DNA from: Streptomyces sp. NRRL S-1022
GTDB taxonomy: Bacteria; Actinomycetota; Actinomycetes; Streptomycetales; Streptomycetaceae
Length of the DNA stretch: 64,000 nt
Direction: 5' to 3'
NCBI RefSeq assembly: GCF_000720135.1
Contig: NZ_JOIU01000011.1
Location: 186,001 to 250,000 of the forward strand
Notes under the pieces: generated by a model
What the model was told of the DNA's origin: nothing
Seen by the model: only the letters and a program-made list of their open reading frames with translations
Database searches by the model: none
Shown: positions 26,086 through 35,913 of the stretch, piece after piece
Layout: each line of letters starts with the position of its first letter
How positions within the stretch are numbered: the first letter of the stretch is position 1
Position numbers and translations under genes: made by a program

Positions 26086-26828
26086 TCCTGGGGGCGCTCG
26101 ACGAACGGCAGGTGGCCGGTCGGGAGTTCCGCGGCCTCGGCGCCGGGGATGGCAGCGGCGAGTTCCCTTTGCAGCGCCGGGGAAACGAGTGGGTCGGCGG
26201 TGGTGACGATGACGAGTGCCGGGACCGAGATGCCGGCGAGGTCGCCGCGGACATCGACCCTTCGGACCAGGTCCACCTGGTCGCCCGTGCCGGCGGGAAT
26301 GGCGGGGGCGAGCTGCTCGGCGGCGGCCTGGGCCTGAGCCGGGGCAAGGGCGTTCAAGGTCGCGTCGCTGAGCGTCATCAGGGTCAGATACTCGGCGAGG
26401 ACGGAGTGCCGACCGGATGCGAACAGCTGGTGCCAGACGGAAGCGGCGAGGCCCGTGCGGGTGTCGGTGTGCGCGAAGGTCGCGCTGAGGACGAGCGAGC
26501 TGACCCGTTCAGGGTGACGCGCGGCCACCCGGACAGCGACGGGCCCACCGAGTGAGTACCCGCTGACCGCGAAGGTCCTGAGATCCTCGGCGTCGGCTGC
26601 CGCGACGAGTTGATCCGCCAGCTCGTCGACCTCCAGGGGGCTCTGGGCCTTCGGGGTGGCGCCCGTGCCGGGGTAGTCGACTCCGACGACGGTGTGCCGT
26701 GCGGCGAGCCCCTCCATGATCGGCCCGTAGTTGGCCTCGATGCCGCCGCCCGCACCGTGGGCGAGAAGGAGGCCGGGGCCGGTGCCGCGAACCGTACGGG
26801 CGAAGGCGGCGGGTGTCGGCATGGTCAT
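26046..26828 (-). CDS. Alpha/beta hydrolase under TetR control
   Basis: The 260-residue protein has LLLAHGAGGGIEANY (oxyanion region), VVGVDYPGTGATP, the nucleophile elbow FAVSGYSLGGPVAVRVA, the acid strand ALVIVTTADPLVSPA and the histidine in LPTGHLPFVERPQEW. It is a small-molecule esterase or lactonase-like enzyme of unknown substrate. Start ATG is at 26828, with an AAAGGGA-type site upstream. It is divergent from a TetR gene, with two dyads between them, so induction by a substrate-like ligand is likely. Confidence 0.88.
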   Translation of the reverse strand: MTMPTPAAFARTVRGTGPGLLLAHGAGGGIEANYGPIMEGLAARHTVVGVDYPGTGATPKAQSPLEVDELADQLVAAADAEDLRTFAVSGYSLGGPVAVRVAARHPERVSSLVLSATFAHTDTRTGLAASVWHQLFASGRHSVLAEYLTLMTLSDATLNALAPAQAQAAAEQLAPAIPAGTGDQVDLVRRVDVRGDLAGISVPALVIVTTADPLVSPALQRELAAAIPGAEAAELPTGHLPFVERPQEWLTLISDFLARH

Positions 26829-26877
26829 CGGGTCCCTTTCGTGACGACGGCGGCCGGCTCGGCTCGGCCGACAGTCC

Positions 26878-26941
26878 AGCTTTAGCGAACGCTAAAGCTG
26901 TGCCGTTCAGGACGGTAGCAGAGAGTCTTTAGCGTTCGCTA
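26878..26941. promoter_or_regulatory. Two TTTAGCG-type operators between hydrolase and TetR
   Basis: AGCTTTAGCG (26878-26887), then AA, then CGCTAAAGCT (26890-26899) is a perfect 22-bp dyad. A second copy, TTTAGCGTTCGCTA, occupies 26928-26941. The two sites flank the promoter region between divergent genes and are the probable targets of the TetR protein encoded at 26964. Confidence 0.75.
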
Positions 26942-26963
26942 CAAATCGCGGTAGGCTGCGTTC

Positions 26964-27605
26964 ATGAGCAGCGGACGCACGACGGCCAAGGCCGCACCCA
27001 GGCGAAGCCGACGCGCCTTCGACCGCGACCAGGCCCTGGCCGCCGCCCTGCGCGAGTTCTGGACGCACGGTTACGAGACGACGTCGGTCGCCTCGCTCAC
27101 CGAGGCGATGGGGATCAACCCACCGAGCCTGTACGCCGCGTTCGGCGACAAGCGGCAGCTGTTCGACGAGGCCGTCCAGCTGTACACGCGCACCTACGGA
27201 GCTCGCCTGCCACAGGGACCGGACGCCCGCTCGGCCATCACCGCGCTGCTGCGACACCTTGCCGCCGACTACACGGACCCGAGCCATCCGCCCGGCTGCA
27301 TCATCATCACCGGAGCGACCAACTGCGCCCCCGGCTCGCAGGAGGTGAAGGACAAGCTGCGCATGATGCGCGAGGAGGCCAAGGCTTCGATCGCCGCCCG
27401 CATCCGCGCCGACATCGATGCGGGGCTGGTCCCCGCGGACGTGGACCCCGACGGGCTCGCAGCCTTCTACGCGGCGGTCATCCAGGGGATGAACCAGCAA
27501 GCGTGCGACGGGGCGACGCGGGAGACATTGGAGCGCGTGGCCGACGCGGCGATGACTGCCTGGCCGGACACACCACCCCGCTCAGGGTCGGCACCGCCGT
27601 CCTGA
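26964..27605 (+). CDS. TetR-family regulator
   Basis: The 213-residue protein has a lysine/arginine-rich start, then the TetR helix-turn-helix (FDRDQALAAALREFWTHGYETTSVASLTEAMGINPPSLYAAFGDKRQLFDEAV). The C-terminal domain includes PPGCIIITGATNC and FYAAVIQGMNQQA, as in AcrR-type repressors similar to the YcdC/ComR-like subgroup. It is divergent from the hydrolase at 26046-26828, and the dyads at 26878-26941 lie 23 bases from its ATG, so autoregulation is likely. Confidence 0.9.
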   Translation: MSSGRTTAKAAPRRSRRAFDRDQALAAALREFWTHGYETTSVASLTEAMGINPPSLYAAFGDKRQLFDEAVQLYTRTYGARLPQGPDARSAITALLRHLAADYTDPSHPPGCIIITGATNCAPGSQEVKDKLRMMREEAKASIAARIRADIDAGLVPADVDPDGLAAFYAAVIQGMNQQACDGATRETLERVADAAMTAWPDTPPRSGSAPPS

Positions 27606-28393
27606 CCCTTCCGGACAGCCACCCGCTTTTGCACTCCTTGGGCAGGCACCGCCACAGGGCAGGCAGCCCGGTGGCCGTCGACGGCAGCACACGCGCGCGG
27701 GAGAGGCGCAGGGGTGCGACCGGTTGCGCCTCCCGGTTGCATCGTCGGCCTCGCTCGACAGCGCCTTCAGTCGAGCGGCCCGGGAGTTGGTGCACTCAGC
27801 GGTGGCGCGGGTGCGGCCGGCATTCCACGTTCCAGTCGCCCCCGCCCCTCCAGGCGAGCCACCGGGGACGCGAACCATGCCCCGCGCCGGGAGACACTGC
27901 CCCTTGCGGGCCTGGACGGCCCACTCGACCTGTCTCAGCGCCCGATTCCTCCCGGCAACGGGCTCTGCATCGACACCTGGGAGATCCCGATCGTGGGAGT
28001 TGGTGACCGCGTCGGCGATGTCACGACCCAGCCGACCGGCTGGGCCAGGGCCCAGCCGGCACCGGGTCACCTTCGGCCCTCACGCCGGCTGCCTCACCCA
28101 CGCCGGCCCCGACCCGCCCGGCATCGTCGATCCGGGCGAGATCACAGTCACGCCCCGGCCTCCCGCTCCGGCATCCCGCGCACCGGCACCGTCCCCCTCA
28201 CATGTCCGACCGCCGGGTCGGACACGAGCGGGGTGCTGCATAACTCCTGCACACGTCACTGAGCCGGACCGTCTCCCACCGGCTGCGGACTTGACCGACG
28301 GCCGTGCCGCAGGCGGTCGGCGGCCGTATGCCGCTCATCGGAGTCATGGCCGAAAACCCGCGCGACATCTGCCACAGCGCAACGATTTTGTTT
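27606..28393. other. Stretch without a recognisable gene
   Basis: Several long frames cross this interval, but their translations are proline/arginine-rich and do not agree with any family I know. A plus-strand piece CIDTWEIPIVGVGDRVGDVTTQPTGW looks protein-like yet is isolated. No hairpin terminator follows the TetR gene. It may be decayed coding sequence. Confidence 0.4.
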
Positions 28394-28411
28394 GAGCGGA
28401 GCGCTCCGCTC
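28394..28411. promoter_or_regulatory. Perfect 18-bp palindrome upstream of the SDR-TetR pair
   Basis: GAGCGGAGCGCTCCGCTC is perfectly self-complementary and ends 47 bases before the SDR start codon. CGGAGCGCTCCG-type dyads are common TetR sites. The TetR gene at 29233, second in this transcription unit, is the likely ligand-responsive binder. Confidence 0.7.
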
Positions 28412-28457
28412 CGATAGGTTCGGGTGGAGCACACCGATCTGCCGACGCGGAGGACCC

Positions 28458-29216
28458 ATGAAGACGACGAGCAAGCCAACCGCCCTGGTCACCGGCGGCA
28501 GCCGGGGTATCGGCGCGGCCACCTCGCGTGAGCTGGCAGCCCGCGGCTACCGCGTGGCTGTCAACTACTTCTCTAATCGCGAGGCTGCCGACCAGGTGGT
28601 CAAGCAGATCGAGGCTGGCGGCGGCGAAGCCTTCGCCGTACAGGCCGACGTGTACGACCCCCGCCAGGCTGCGGAACTGCTGGAGCGCTCCGTGGTCGAC
28701 GGGCGCCTGGACGTCCTGGTCTGCAACGCCGGCGCCCGCTTCGTCCCGACCCCGCTCCCCAGCCTCTCCTGGGAGGACTTCCACGCGAAGGTCACGAACG
28801 AACTCGCGTCCGTCTACACCCTCACCCAGCAGGCGCTGGCCGTCATGGGCGCCCAGGGCGGGGGCCACATCGTGTACGTCTCCAGCGCCGTTGCCGACGG
28901 CCCGCCCGTCGTGGGCATGGCCGCGCACGGCACCGCCAAGGCCGCGCTCAACACCTTCGCCCGCTTCGTCGCCTTCGAGGCCGGTCCGCTCGGCGTCAAC
29001 GTGAACGTCGTCGCGCCCGGCTTCGTGCGTACCGAGGCCAGCGCCGGGCAGCCGGCGGAGTTCCAGCAGCGTCTGGCCGAGCACACCCCGCTCGGACGCG
29101 TCGCCGAACCGGAGGACGTGGCCCGGGCGATCGCCATGCTCGCCGGAGAGGACGCCGGGTTCGTCACCGGGTCTGTCGTCACCGTCGACGGCGGTCACGG
29201 CGTGGGACGCCGCTGA
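28458..29216 (+). CDS. Short-chain dehydrogenase/reductase with His in place of the catalytic Tyr
   Basis: The 252-residue protein has the classical SDR coenzyme motif VTGGSRGIGAATS (about 12-24), the VCNAGA motif, VYVSSAV (serine about 142-143) and the C-terminal PGFVRTEA and VTGSVVTVDGG. At the catalytic site the sequence is A-A-H157-G-T-A-K161, where a Y-x-x-x-K is expected: the lysine is kept, but the tyrosine is histidine. It may therefore be a variant enzyme with altered acid chemistry or a binding protein. ATG at 28458 follows GGAGG. It is the first gene of an operon with a TetR gene 17 bases downstream. Confidence 0.9.
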   Translation: MKTTSKPTALVTGGSRGIGAATSRELAARGYRVAVNYFSNREAADQVVKQIEAGGGEAFAVQADVYDPRQAAELLERSVVDGRLDVLVCNAGARFVPTPLPSLSWEDFHAKVTNELASVYTLTQQALAVMGAQGGGHIVYVSSAVADGPPVVGMAAHGTAKAALNTFARFVAFEAGPLGVNVNVVAPGFVRTEASAGQPAEFQQRLAEHTPLGRVAEPEDVARAIAMLAGEDAGFVTGSVVTVDGGHGVGRR

Positions 29217-29232
29217 GGGAGAATGCCGCGCC

Positions 29233-29898
29233 ATGGATGACACGTACGCAGGCAGACCCCGGGGCCGACAGCGGGAGGCGGACCGCAACGACGCCCGCCT
29301 CTTCCAGGCTGCGCGCGAGGTCTTCGCCGAGCGCGGCTGGGACGCCCCCGTCTCCGAGATCGCACGCCGCGCCGGCATCGGCATGGGCAGTCTGTACCGC
29401 CGCTACCCCAGCAAGGAACTGCTGGCCCAGCGCATGCGGATCGCGGGGATGGAACAACTCGTCACCCAGGCGCGCACGGCGCTCGCCGAGGAGCGCGATC
29501 CATGGGCCGCCCTCGTCCGATTCTTCCGTGACGCGTTGACCGACCAGGGGACGGGCGGTCCGCTCCTGCCCCTGGTCGGCGGTCGGCTGCCGGCCACCGA
29601 GGAGGTGCTGACCGCCGCCGAGCGGCTGCGCGCCGCCCTCGACGACCTCGTGGAAGGCGCCTACCGGGCGGGCGTGCTGCGCGCCGACTTCACGTCCGCC
29701 GACATCCCGTTGCTGCTCGAACACCTCACCCCTCGGATCCCCGTCCCCGGCGAGCGTGCCGCGGCGCTGCACCTGCGCTACCTCGACCTGGTCCTCGCCG
29801 GGCTGCGCACCCCGTACCCCGGTCGGCCCACGGACCTGCACGGCCCTGGGCCCCAATGGGAGGAGCTACGGAAGCTGTGGAACGCGCCGGAAAGCTGA
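29233..29898 (+). CDS. TetR-family regulator co-transcribed with the SDR
   Basis: The 221-residue protein has DARLFQAAREVFAERGWDAPVSEIARRAGIGMGSLYRRYPSKELLAQRM, a clear TetR helix-turn-helix, followed by the helical ligand domain with VGGRLPATEEVLTAAERLRAALDDLV. Its ATG is 17 bases after the SDR stop. The perfect palindrome upstream of the SDR is its probable operator, making an autoregulated two-gene unit. A strong hairpin follows at 29948. Confidence 0.9.
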   Translation: MDDTYAGRPRGRQREADRNDARLFQAAREVFAERGWDAPVSEIARRAGIGMGSLYRRYPSKELLAQRMRIAGMEQLVTQARTALAEERDPWAALVRFFRDALTDQGTGGPLLPLVGGRLPATEEVLTAAERLRAALDDLVEGAYRAGVLRADFTSADIPLLLEHLTPRIPVPGERAAALHLRYLDLVLAGLRTPYPGRPTDLHGPGPQWEELRKLWNAPES

Positions 29899-29947
29899 CA
29901 GCGACAGCGGCCCCGTATAAGTGCGACCGTCTTTGATTCTCGGGTGC

Positions 29948-29978
29948 GGCCCCTTTCTGCCACCGGCAGGAAGGGGCC
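29948..29978 (+). terminator. Hairpin terminator after the SDR-TetR unit
   Basis: GGCCCCTTTCTGCC (29948-29961) pairs with GGCAGGAAGGGGCC (29965-29978) over 14 bp with one G-T wobble, around the three-base loop ACC. It begins 50 bases after the TetR stop. A short C/T-rich stretch follows, but no true T tract, as is usual in Streptomyces. Confidence 0.75.
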
Positions 29979-30106
29979 TCTCCCTCGCGAGCGCGGCGAC
30001 AGTACGGGTACCGGCCGGGTACCGCATCGCCGAGAACGACGCCCGTCGCTCCGCGTCCGCCCTGCTGCGCCCCGCCACCGCAACGGCCGCCACAAAGGAG
30101 GACACG

Positions 30107-30225
30107 ATGCACCAGCACACCGAGGACGCCCTCGCACCCGGGAGCGTCGACGCCTCGCTCGATGAACTTAACCGGCTGGACATCGACCGGCTCGAAGGAC
30201 GCGACGCCACCGTGGAGGCCCTCGC

Positions 30226-30229
<4 letters not shown>
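30107..30229 (+). CDS. Small 40-residue open reading frame
   Basis: ATG at 30107 is preceded by AAGGAGG, a near-perfect ribosome binding site at good spacing. The product is acidic and helical-looking (SVDASLDELNRLDIDRLEGRD) and ends with TGA overlapping the GTG of the next, truncated frame (GTGA). It could be the start or the remains of a larger protein; I do not recognise a family. The strong ribosome site suggests it was, or is, translated. Confidence 0.5.
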
Positions 30230-31351
<1,122 letters not shown>

Positions 31352-31356
31352 GAAAG

Positions 31357-31775
31357 ACAGTAAGGGTCCCCCAGGTCGTCGAGGAGAGCCCTGCCGGTGT
31401 CGTCCAGGGCGCGGTCCGGGCGGCAGAAGATGGCGAGCGCATCGGTCAGCCGCCGAAGCCCGTCGCCGATGTCGTGCGTGCCCAGGTGGATCAGGCCGTC
31501 GGTGTAGAGCGCGAGGACGCTGCCCGGCTCCCGGCCGATCGTGGTCGTCTCGTGCGGCAGGCCGCAGACGGCGAGGGCGGTCCCGGGAGAAGGCCGACGG
31601 CTTCAGCTGTCCCGTCGGGCCGTACGAGCACGGGCGGCGGGTGGCCGGCACTGGCCATGGCGCAGCGTCGGGTGACCGGGGCGTCCTCGCGTACGCAGAG
31701 CAGTGCCCAGCCCGCTCCAGCCGGTCGCCGCAGGCGGTGACCGCGCCCGAGGTGAGGTCGAGAAGTGCATGCATC
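31357..31775 (-). pseudogene. Frameshifted C-terminal fragment of a SpoIIE/PP2C phosphatase
   Basis: Across three minus-strand frames the sequence gives LLDLTSGAVTACGDRLERAG, WALLCVREDAPVTRRCAMASAGHPPPVLVRPDGTAEAVGLLPG, and then REPGSVLALYTDGLIHLG. The A-S-A-G-H-P-P-P and L-Y-T-D-G-L motifs are those of SpoIIE-type serine phosphatases, which reactivate STAS proteins. At least two frameshifts, near 31700 and 31590, and the missing N-terminus make it inactive. It borders the partner-switching cluster at 32570-34828, which may have lost this phosphatase. Confidence 0.7.
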
Positions 31776-32569
31776 CTGGTAGGAGTCATCGGCTCTGGAC
31801 ATCCAGGATGGCGGCGAACGGCTGCACGTCCGTGGTCTGCAGGTTTTGACGGGCGGCGTACCGGCGAATCACCCGTCCGACTCACCATGCATGCGGCGCA
31901 GCGGCGCAGCGGCGCAGCTGCACCGCGGAGGCCGACAGATCGCCTGGAAAGGCGGGACGATCACCGGTGGAGGGACCTGCGTTCACGGATGTCCGGGGCG
32001 CCGCGAGGTGGGTCAGCGCCACCGTCGACACGTCCGCGTCGCCCACCGGGGCGCTCACGGGCCGAGGCCGGGGCGACCATCGCAGAGTGATCAACGAAAT
32101 CCTGTTCGAAGAACAAGGATGACGGGCCTCGCTGTGCTGCCGGAACGCCGCAGATCCAGGAGCGAAGGTGCCGGGCGGCTGCGTCAGCCTCGGGCACCGC
32201 TGCTTGTGCTGCAGGCCGTCCGCAGCAGGTCTCCGCCCCGCCCGAGCCGACGGGTCCGAGACCTCCGGCGAGCTGTCTGGCCGGATGAGCGGTGAACCGT
32301 CGAACGCCGACGTCGTGATCACCGTGGCCAAGTAGCCGTCTCCTCTGCAAGGAACCTCTTGTGGAGGTCTGATCCCAGAGGGCCGCACAGCGGATCCACA
32401 CGGAGGGGTACGCAGTCCTCAAGGCGCTGCGGGAGACCTTCCGAGGCCGGCGCCTGGTCGCCAGGTCGGTGGCAGCCGGACGGGGTGGCGAGCACCGCTC
32501 CACGCCTTGGGGAGTATGCGGGAGGAAATCACGAGAGCAGTAGAGTGAGGGAGAAGCGAGGGAGGAGTA
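31776..32569. other. Stretch without a recognisable gene
   Basis: Frames on both strands are shadow-like. Three tandem copies of a nine-base unit containing GGCGCAGC lie around 31897-31925. The region just before 32570 carries the GGGAGGAG ribosome site of the MEDS-STAS gene, so its promoter should lie in the right part of this interval. Confidence 0.4.
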
Positions 32570-33352
32570 GTGAGAGCGCCGCGCGTACTGCCAACCCTGG
32601 ACGAGGTGGACCTGGGCGATCATGTCTGCCACCTGTTGGACCGTGCCGATGACGTCATCGACCGCAGCCGGGCTTTCGTTGCGGACGGTGCGTTGCACGG
32701 CGACAAGGTCGTGATCGTCGGCCCTGCTCCGCGGGCGGAAAGCGAGTTCGCACCGCTTGTACTGGATCCTGCCCGGTTGCAGGGTTCTCTTCTCTCCGCG
32801 GTACGGCGGGAGGCGGCCGCTGCCGACCGGGAGGGATTCCGCTCCCTTCGCGTGCTGCACCATGTCGTGCCCGGACCTCGCGCGGACCGGAACGGGGAGT
32901 GGCTGCGCAGCGAGCTCGATCTCGATAAGTTCGCCGCCGACACCGGAGCCATGGTGGTCTGCGCCTACAGCGGTGCTGACTGGGACCTGCCGGCTCTGCA
33001 GCAGATCAGTTGTGTGCATCCTCATCATCTGGGCAGCCGCCCGGTCTCCCCCGCCTTCCGGGTGTACCGAACCGAGCAGGAAGGCTGGACGGTGACCGGG
33101 ACCGTCGACAGCGACGGCGCGGCGGCCTTCGGCACCATCCTGTGCACCCTCCTCGCTCACACGCCGACCGTGCGTCTGCTCTGCCAGACCCTGGAGTTCT
33201 TCGATGCCGCCGGGATGAGCGCACTGGCCGATGCCGCCAGGCACCTTCCGGATCGCAAGGTCATCCTGGAAGACACCAACGAGACCGTGCGGCTCGCCTG
33301 GAAGCTGTCCGGCTTCGCGATTCCCGACGTTCCGGTGGTGATCACGCCGTGA
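32570..33352 (+). CDS. MEDS-STAS two-domain signalling protein
   Basis: The 260-residue protein starts with a MEDS (DcmR-like sensory) domain (EVDLGDHVCHLLDRADDVIDRSRAFVADGALHGDKVVIVGPAP, LHHVVPGPRADRNGEWLRSEL, GAMVVCAYSGADWDLPALQQISCVHPHHLG) and ends with a STAS domain from about 165. In the STAS core the phosphorylatable serine is replaced: F-F-D-A-A-G-M-S-A-L where D-S-A-G or D-S-S-G is usual. It may be a constitutively active-state mimic. GTG at 32570 has GGAGG upstream. The stop overlaps the next gene's GTG, so the two are coupled. Confidence 0.85.
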   Translation: MRAPRVLPTLDEVDLGDHVCHLLDRADDVIDRSRAFVADGALHGDKVVIVGPAPRAESEFAPLVLDPARLQGSLLSAVRREAAAADREGFRSLRVLHHVVPGPRADRNGEWLRSELDLDKFAADTGAMVVCAYSGADWDLPALQQISCVHPHHLGSRPVSPAFRVYRTEQEGWTVTGTVDSDGAAAFGTILCTLLAHTPTVRLLCQTLEFFDAAGMSALADAARHLPDRKVILEDTNETVRLAWKLSGFAIPDVPVVITP

Positions 33353-34299
33353 CCTCCTCTTCGTCCACACTCCTCGAAGGCACTGGATACCGGCACGAGT
33401 TGTATCCGTACTCGGGCAGCGATGAGTTCGTCGCGGGCGCATTGGGTTTCATCCAGGAGGCGCTCGACGGCGACGAAGCCGTCGTCGTGGCCGTGCCGCA
33501 GGAAAAGGCGTCATTGCTGCGTGCGGAGATCCGTGAGAACGACACCGTGCGCTATGTCGACACCAGCCGGGTGGCGCGTCATCCGGGGCGGCTCATCGCT
33601 GCCTGGCAAGAATGGATCAAGGAACACGCCGCGGAGGGACGGCCCGTCCGCGGGATCGGCGAATCCCCCTGGGACCAGGTCCGCAGTGCTGCTGAGGCCG
33701 AGGAACTGCGCTACCACGAGTGGCTGCTCAACAGGGCGTTCGCCCACGGCCCGGCCTGGTGGCTGCTGTGCCCCTACGACGTCACACGCGACCAGGCCGC
33801 CCTGAGCCAGATGGCACGCTGCCACCCCCAGATCCGCAGAGACGGCCGAACGGTGCTGAGCGAGGACTACGACGCGCGGGCACCGTATGCGTTCGTTGCC
33901 CTCACCGACCCCTGCGACCCGTACGACGAGTTCCGCTACACCAGCGGCGACCTGCCCGCCCTCCGAGAGAAGATCGCTGCCTGCGCCGAACAGCACGGCC
34001 TGACCGGTCGACGCCTGCGCGAACTGCACCTGGCCGCGACAGAGGTGGCCACCAACAGCATCCGCCACGGTGGCGGACAGGGCGTGCTGCGCACCTGGAG
34101 CGAGGAACGACGCCTTGTCTGCGAGTTCCGCGACGCCGGCTACCTCGAAGACCCACTGGCCGGACGCACGATGCCGACCGCGAGGCAGGTGGGTGGACGC
34201 GGGCTGTGGCTCGTCCACCAGCTTTGCGATCTCGTCGAGATCCGGTCCACACCGGTGGAAGGGACCACGATCCGCCTGCACACCGAACTGCCCGGGTAA
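33349..34299 (+). CDS. MEDS-HATPase anti-sigma factor/serine kinase-like protein
   Basis: The 316-residue protein has an N-terminal MEDS domain (YRHELYPYSGSDEFVAGALGFIQEALDGDEAVVVAVP, IGESPWD, HEWLLNRAF, WWLLCPYDV). Its C-terminal RsbW-like ATPase domain has the N-box ELHLAATEVATNSIRHGGGQGVLR and the G1 box VGGRGLWLVHQLCD. Such ATPases bind sigma factors or phosphorylate STAS proteins. The GTG start overlaps the MEDS-STAS stop (GTGA). The two MEDS halves suggest that both proteins read the same signal, of unknown nature. Confidence 0.88.
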   Translation: MTSSSSTLLEGTGYRHELYPYSGSDEFVAGALGFIQEALDGDEAVVVAVPQEKASLLRAEIRENDTVRYVDTSRVARHPGRLIAAWQEWIKEHAAEGRPVRGIGESPWDQVRSAAEAEELRYHEWLLNRAFAHGPAWWLLCPYDVTRDQAALSQMARCHPQIRRDGRTVLSEDYDARAPYAFVALTDPCDPYDEFRYTSGDLPALREKIAACAEQHGLTGRRLRELHLAATEVATNSIRHGGGQGVLRTWSEERRLVCEFRDAGYLEDPLAGRTMPTARQVGGRGLWLVHQLCDLVEIRSTPVEGTTIRLHTELPG

Positions 34300-34450
34300 G
34301 CCCGCTAGCGTCGACAGTTCGCTCTCCGGCCCGGCGCTGGAAGGCACGCGTGACCGACGTCGCTTCAGGGTACGCGCGCTGGTGTCGCCGGACGGCGGCA
34401 AAAGCGCCGGTAGCACGGGCACGAACGATGGGGATGGGAGTCAGTTCTCG

Positions 34451-34828
34451 ATGCTGAGGGCGCATGTACGGCACGCGGACACGGCGGTTGTCCGGCTGCC
34501 GACCGAGGTGGACTACGGCAATGCTCCCGACATCGGCGCCCGGTGCGAAGACCTGATCAAGGAGGGCTGCGGCACCCTCGTACTCGACGCCTCCGAAGTG
34601 CAGTACCTCGACTCCTCGGGCGTCAGCATGATCATCACGCTGTCCCGCGCGCTCGACCACCATGCCGGCACCCTGCGCCTCGCCGCCCTCAGCGACCACT
34701 ACCAGCAGGTGTGGCGTCTCCTCGGTCTCGACACACTTCTCCCCGTCGTCCCCACAGTGCACGCTGCGCTCGACGGGCGCGTCACAGGCGCCTGTGCCGA
34801 TACCGCGGACTCACTCGACCACGCCTGA
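34451..34828 (+). CDS. STAS-domain anti-sigma factor antagonist
   Basis: The 125-residue protein is a single STAS domain (TAVVRLPTEVDYGNAPDIGARCEDLIKEGCGTLVLDASEVQYLDSSGVSMIITLSRAL) with the D-S-S-G phosphorylation site at about residue 55-56. The ATG at 34451 has GGGAG ten bases upstream. It lies 151 bases after the MEDS-ATPase gene and is its probable substrate/partner in a partner-switching module. No sigma factor gene is in the cluster. Confidence 0.88.
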   Translation: MLRAHVRHADTAVVRLPTEVDYGNAPDIGARCEDLIKEGCGTLVLDASEVQYLDSSGVSMIITLSRALDHHAGTLRLAALSDHYQQVWRLLGLDTLLPVVPTVHAALDGRVTGACADTADSLDHA

Positions 34829-35062
34829 GACCATGACCCGGACAAACGGCATGTGGACGAGCCGCCAACGTCGCTCATCCCGGCTGCGGGCCGCTCAGAT
34901 CTGCGCCGTCCGTGTCCTACCCGCTGCGCCGGCCACGATCACCAGATCTCCGTGCGCTGCCACCAGCACCAAGCCCGTTCCCGTCAGCTGGAGCATCCGC
35001 TTCACCTCGAAGTCCTTGGGCATGGCGGGAGCAGAGCTGCTCGCCGAGACCACCACCGGCCG

Positions 35063-35278
35063 ACCTCCACTCTCTACGTCGACGAGACGCCGCGCCGCCT
35101 GGTGTCCCTGGTCCTGCCTCGCCTGGCGGACTGGGCCGTCGTCAACCTGATCACCGTCACCCTCACCGTCTACACCGCCGAACCCGGCTCGTCTTCGGAA
35201 CAGGGCCTGCGCCTGCTCGCCTCATCGGCCGCGCCACGAGAAACCCTGACTCACTCCGGCCGAACGCAGGGCGCGTGA
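35063..35278 (+). pseudogene. Mosaic of signalling-protein fragments
   Basis: The frame reads STLYVDETPRRLVSLVLPRLADWAVVNLI, similar to the GAF/PAS-linker of Streptomyces SpoIIE phosphatases (V-x-P-R-x-A-D-W-x-x-V-D-L). It then passes straight into LTVYTAEPGSSSEQGLRLLAS, similar to the end of MmyB-type XRE regulators. The two pieces come from unrelated families, so this looks like a joint between two decayed genes. The preceding 34829-35062 shows nothing recognisable. Confidence 0.45.
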
Positions 35279-35913
35279 CCCCGCCACCTTGCTCGGCGCT
35301 CGTTGACGGGAAGACACCTGAACGACCATCGCCGTGGCCGGATCCCGTATCGCGTCCGCGTCCGCGTCATCGGGTCTGCCTCGCGTGGTCGCGGGCATCC
35401 ACGCTGAAAAGGTCGACGGCTGAGCGCCACCGAGGCCCCCTGGTCGAGCTGGTCCGTGGACTGTCCATGCGCGACGGGCATGTCTCCCGAGGGCGGGCCG
35501 CTACGCCCGTCGCCACCCGGACCGCTGCGTCTGGCCTCCTCCTGGGCCGCCGGCCGGAAGCCGCACGCGTCGTCACCGCTCGCCTGGGCCCTGTCGGCCG
35601 CGGCCACGCCCCGCGTCGTGACCGACCTGCCAGGTCGGCTCCTCTTTCATAGCCTGGATCCGCGTCCACTCCCCGTCGAGTGCCCTCTGTGGACCGTCAT
35701 CGTCCCGAATTGGACCACCTCGTAGTGGGGGTCGCCACGTCCCACCGTTCCAAGGTGTCGGCCTGCGGGGTGTCGTCGATTGCATCGGTGCAGGAGATGC
35801 ACACACGCAGCTCGGAGGGATCTCCACGGCAGCGCAGCGACGCGCCATGGCACCAGTCCAGCCGCCTGGATGGCCTCGCGCCCGGTCGATGTGCCCCCGC
35901 ACCGAGCCCTTGA
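35279..35913. other. Stretch without a recognisable gene
   Basis: Open frames on both strands are shadow-like in composition. A short minus-strand piece, PHYEVVQFGTMTVHRGHSTG near 35720, looks protein-like but is isolated and unassigned. No strong hairpin is visible downstream of the TetR gene. Confidence 0.4.
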
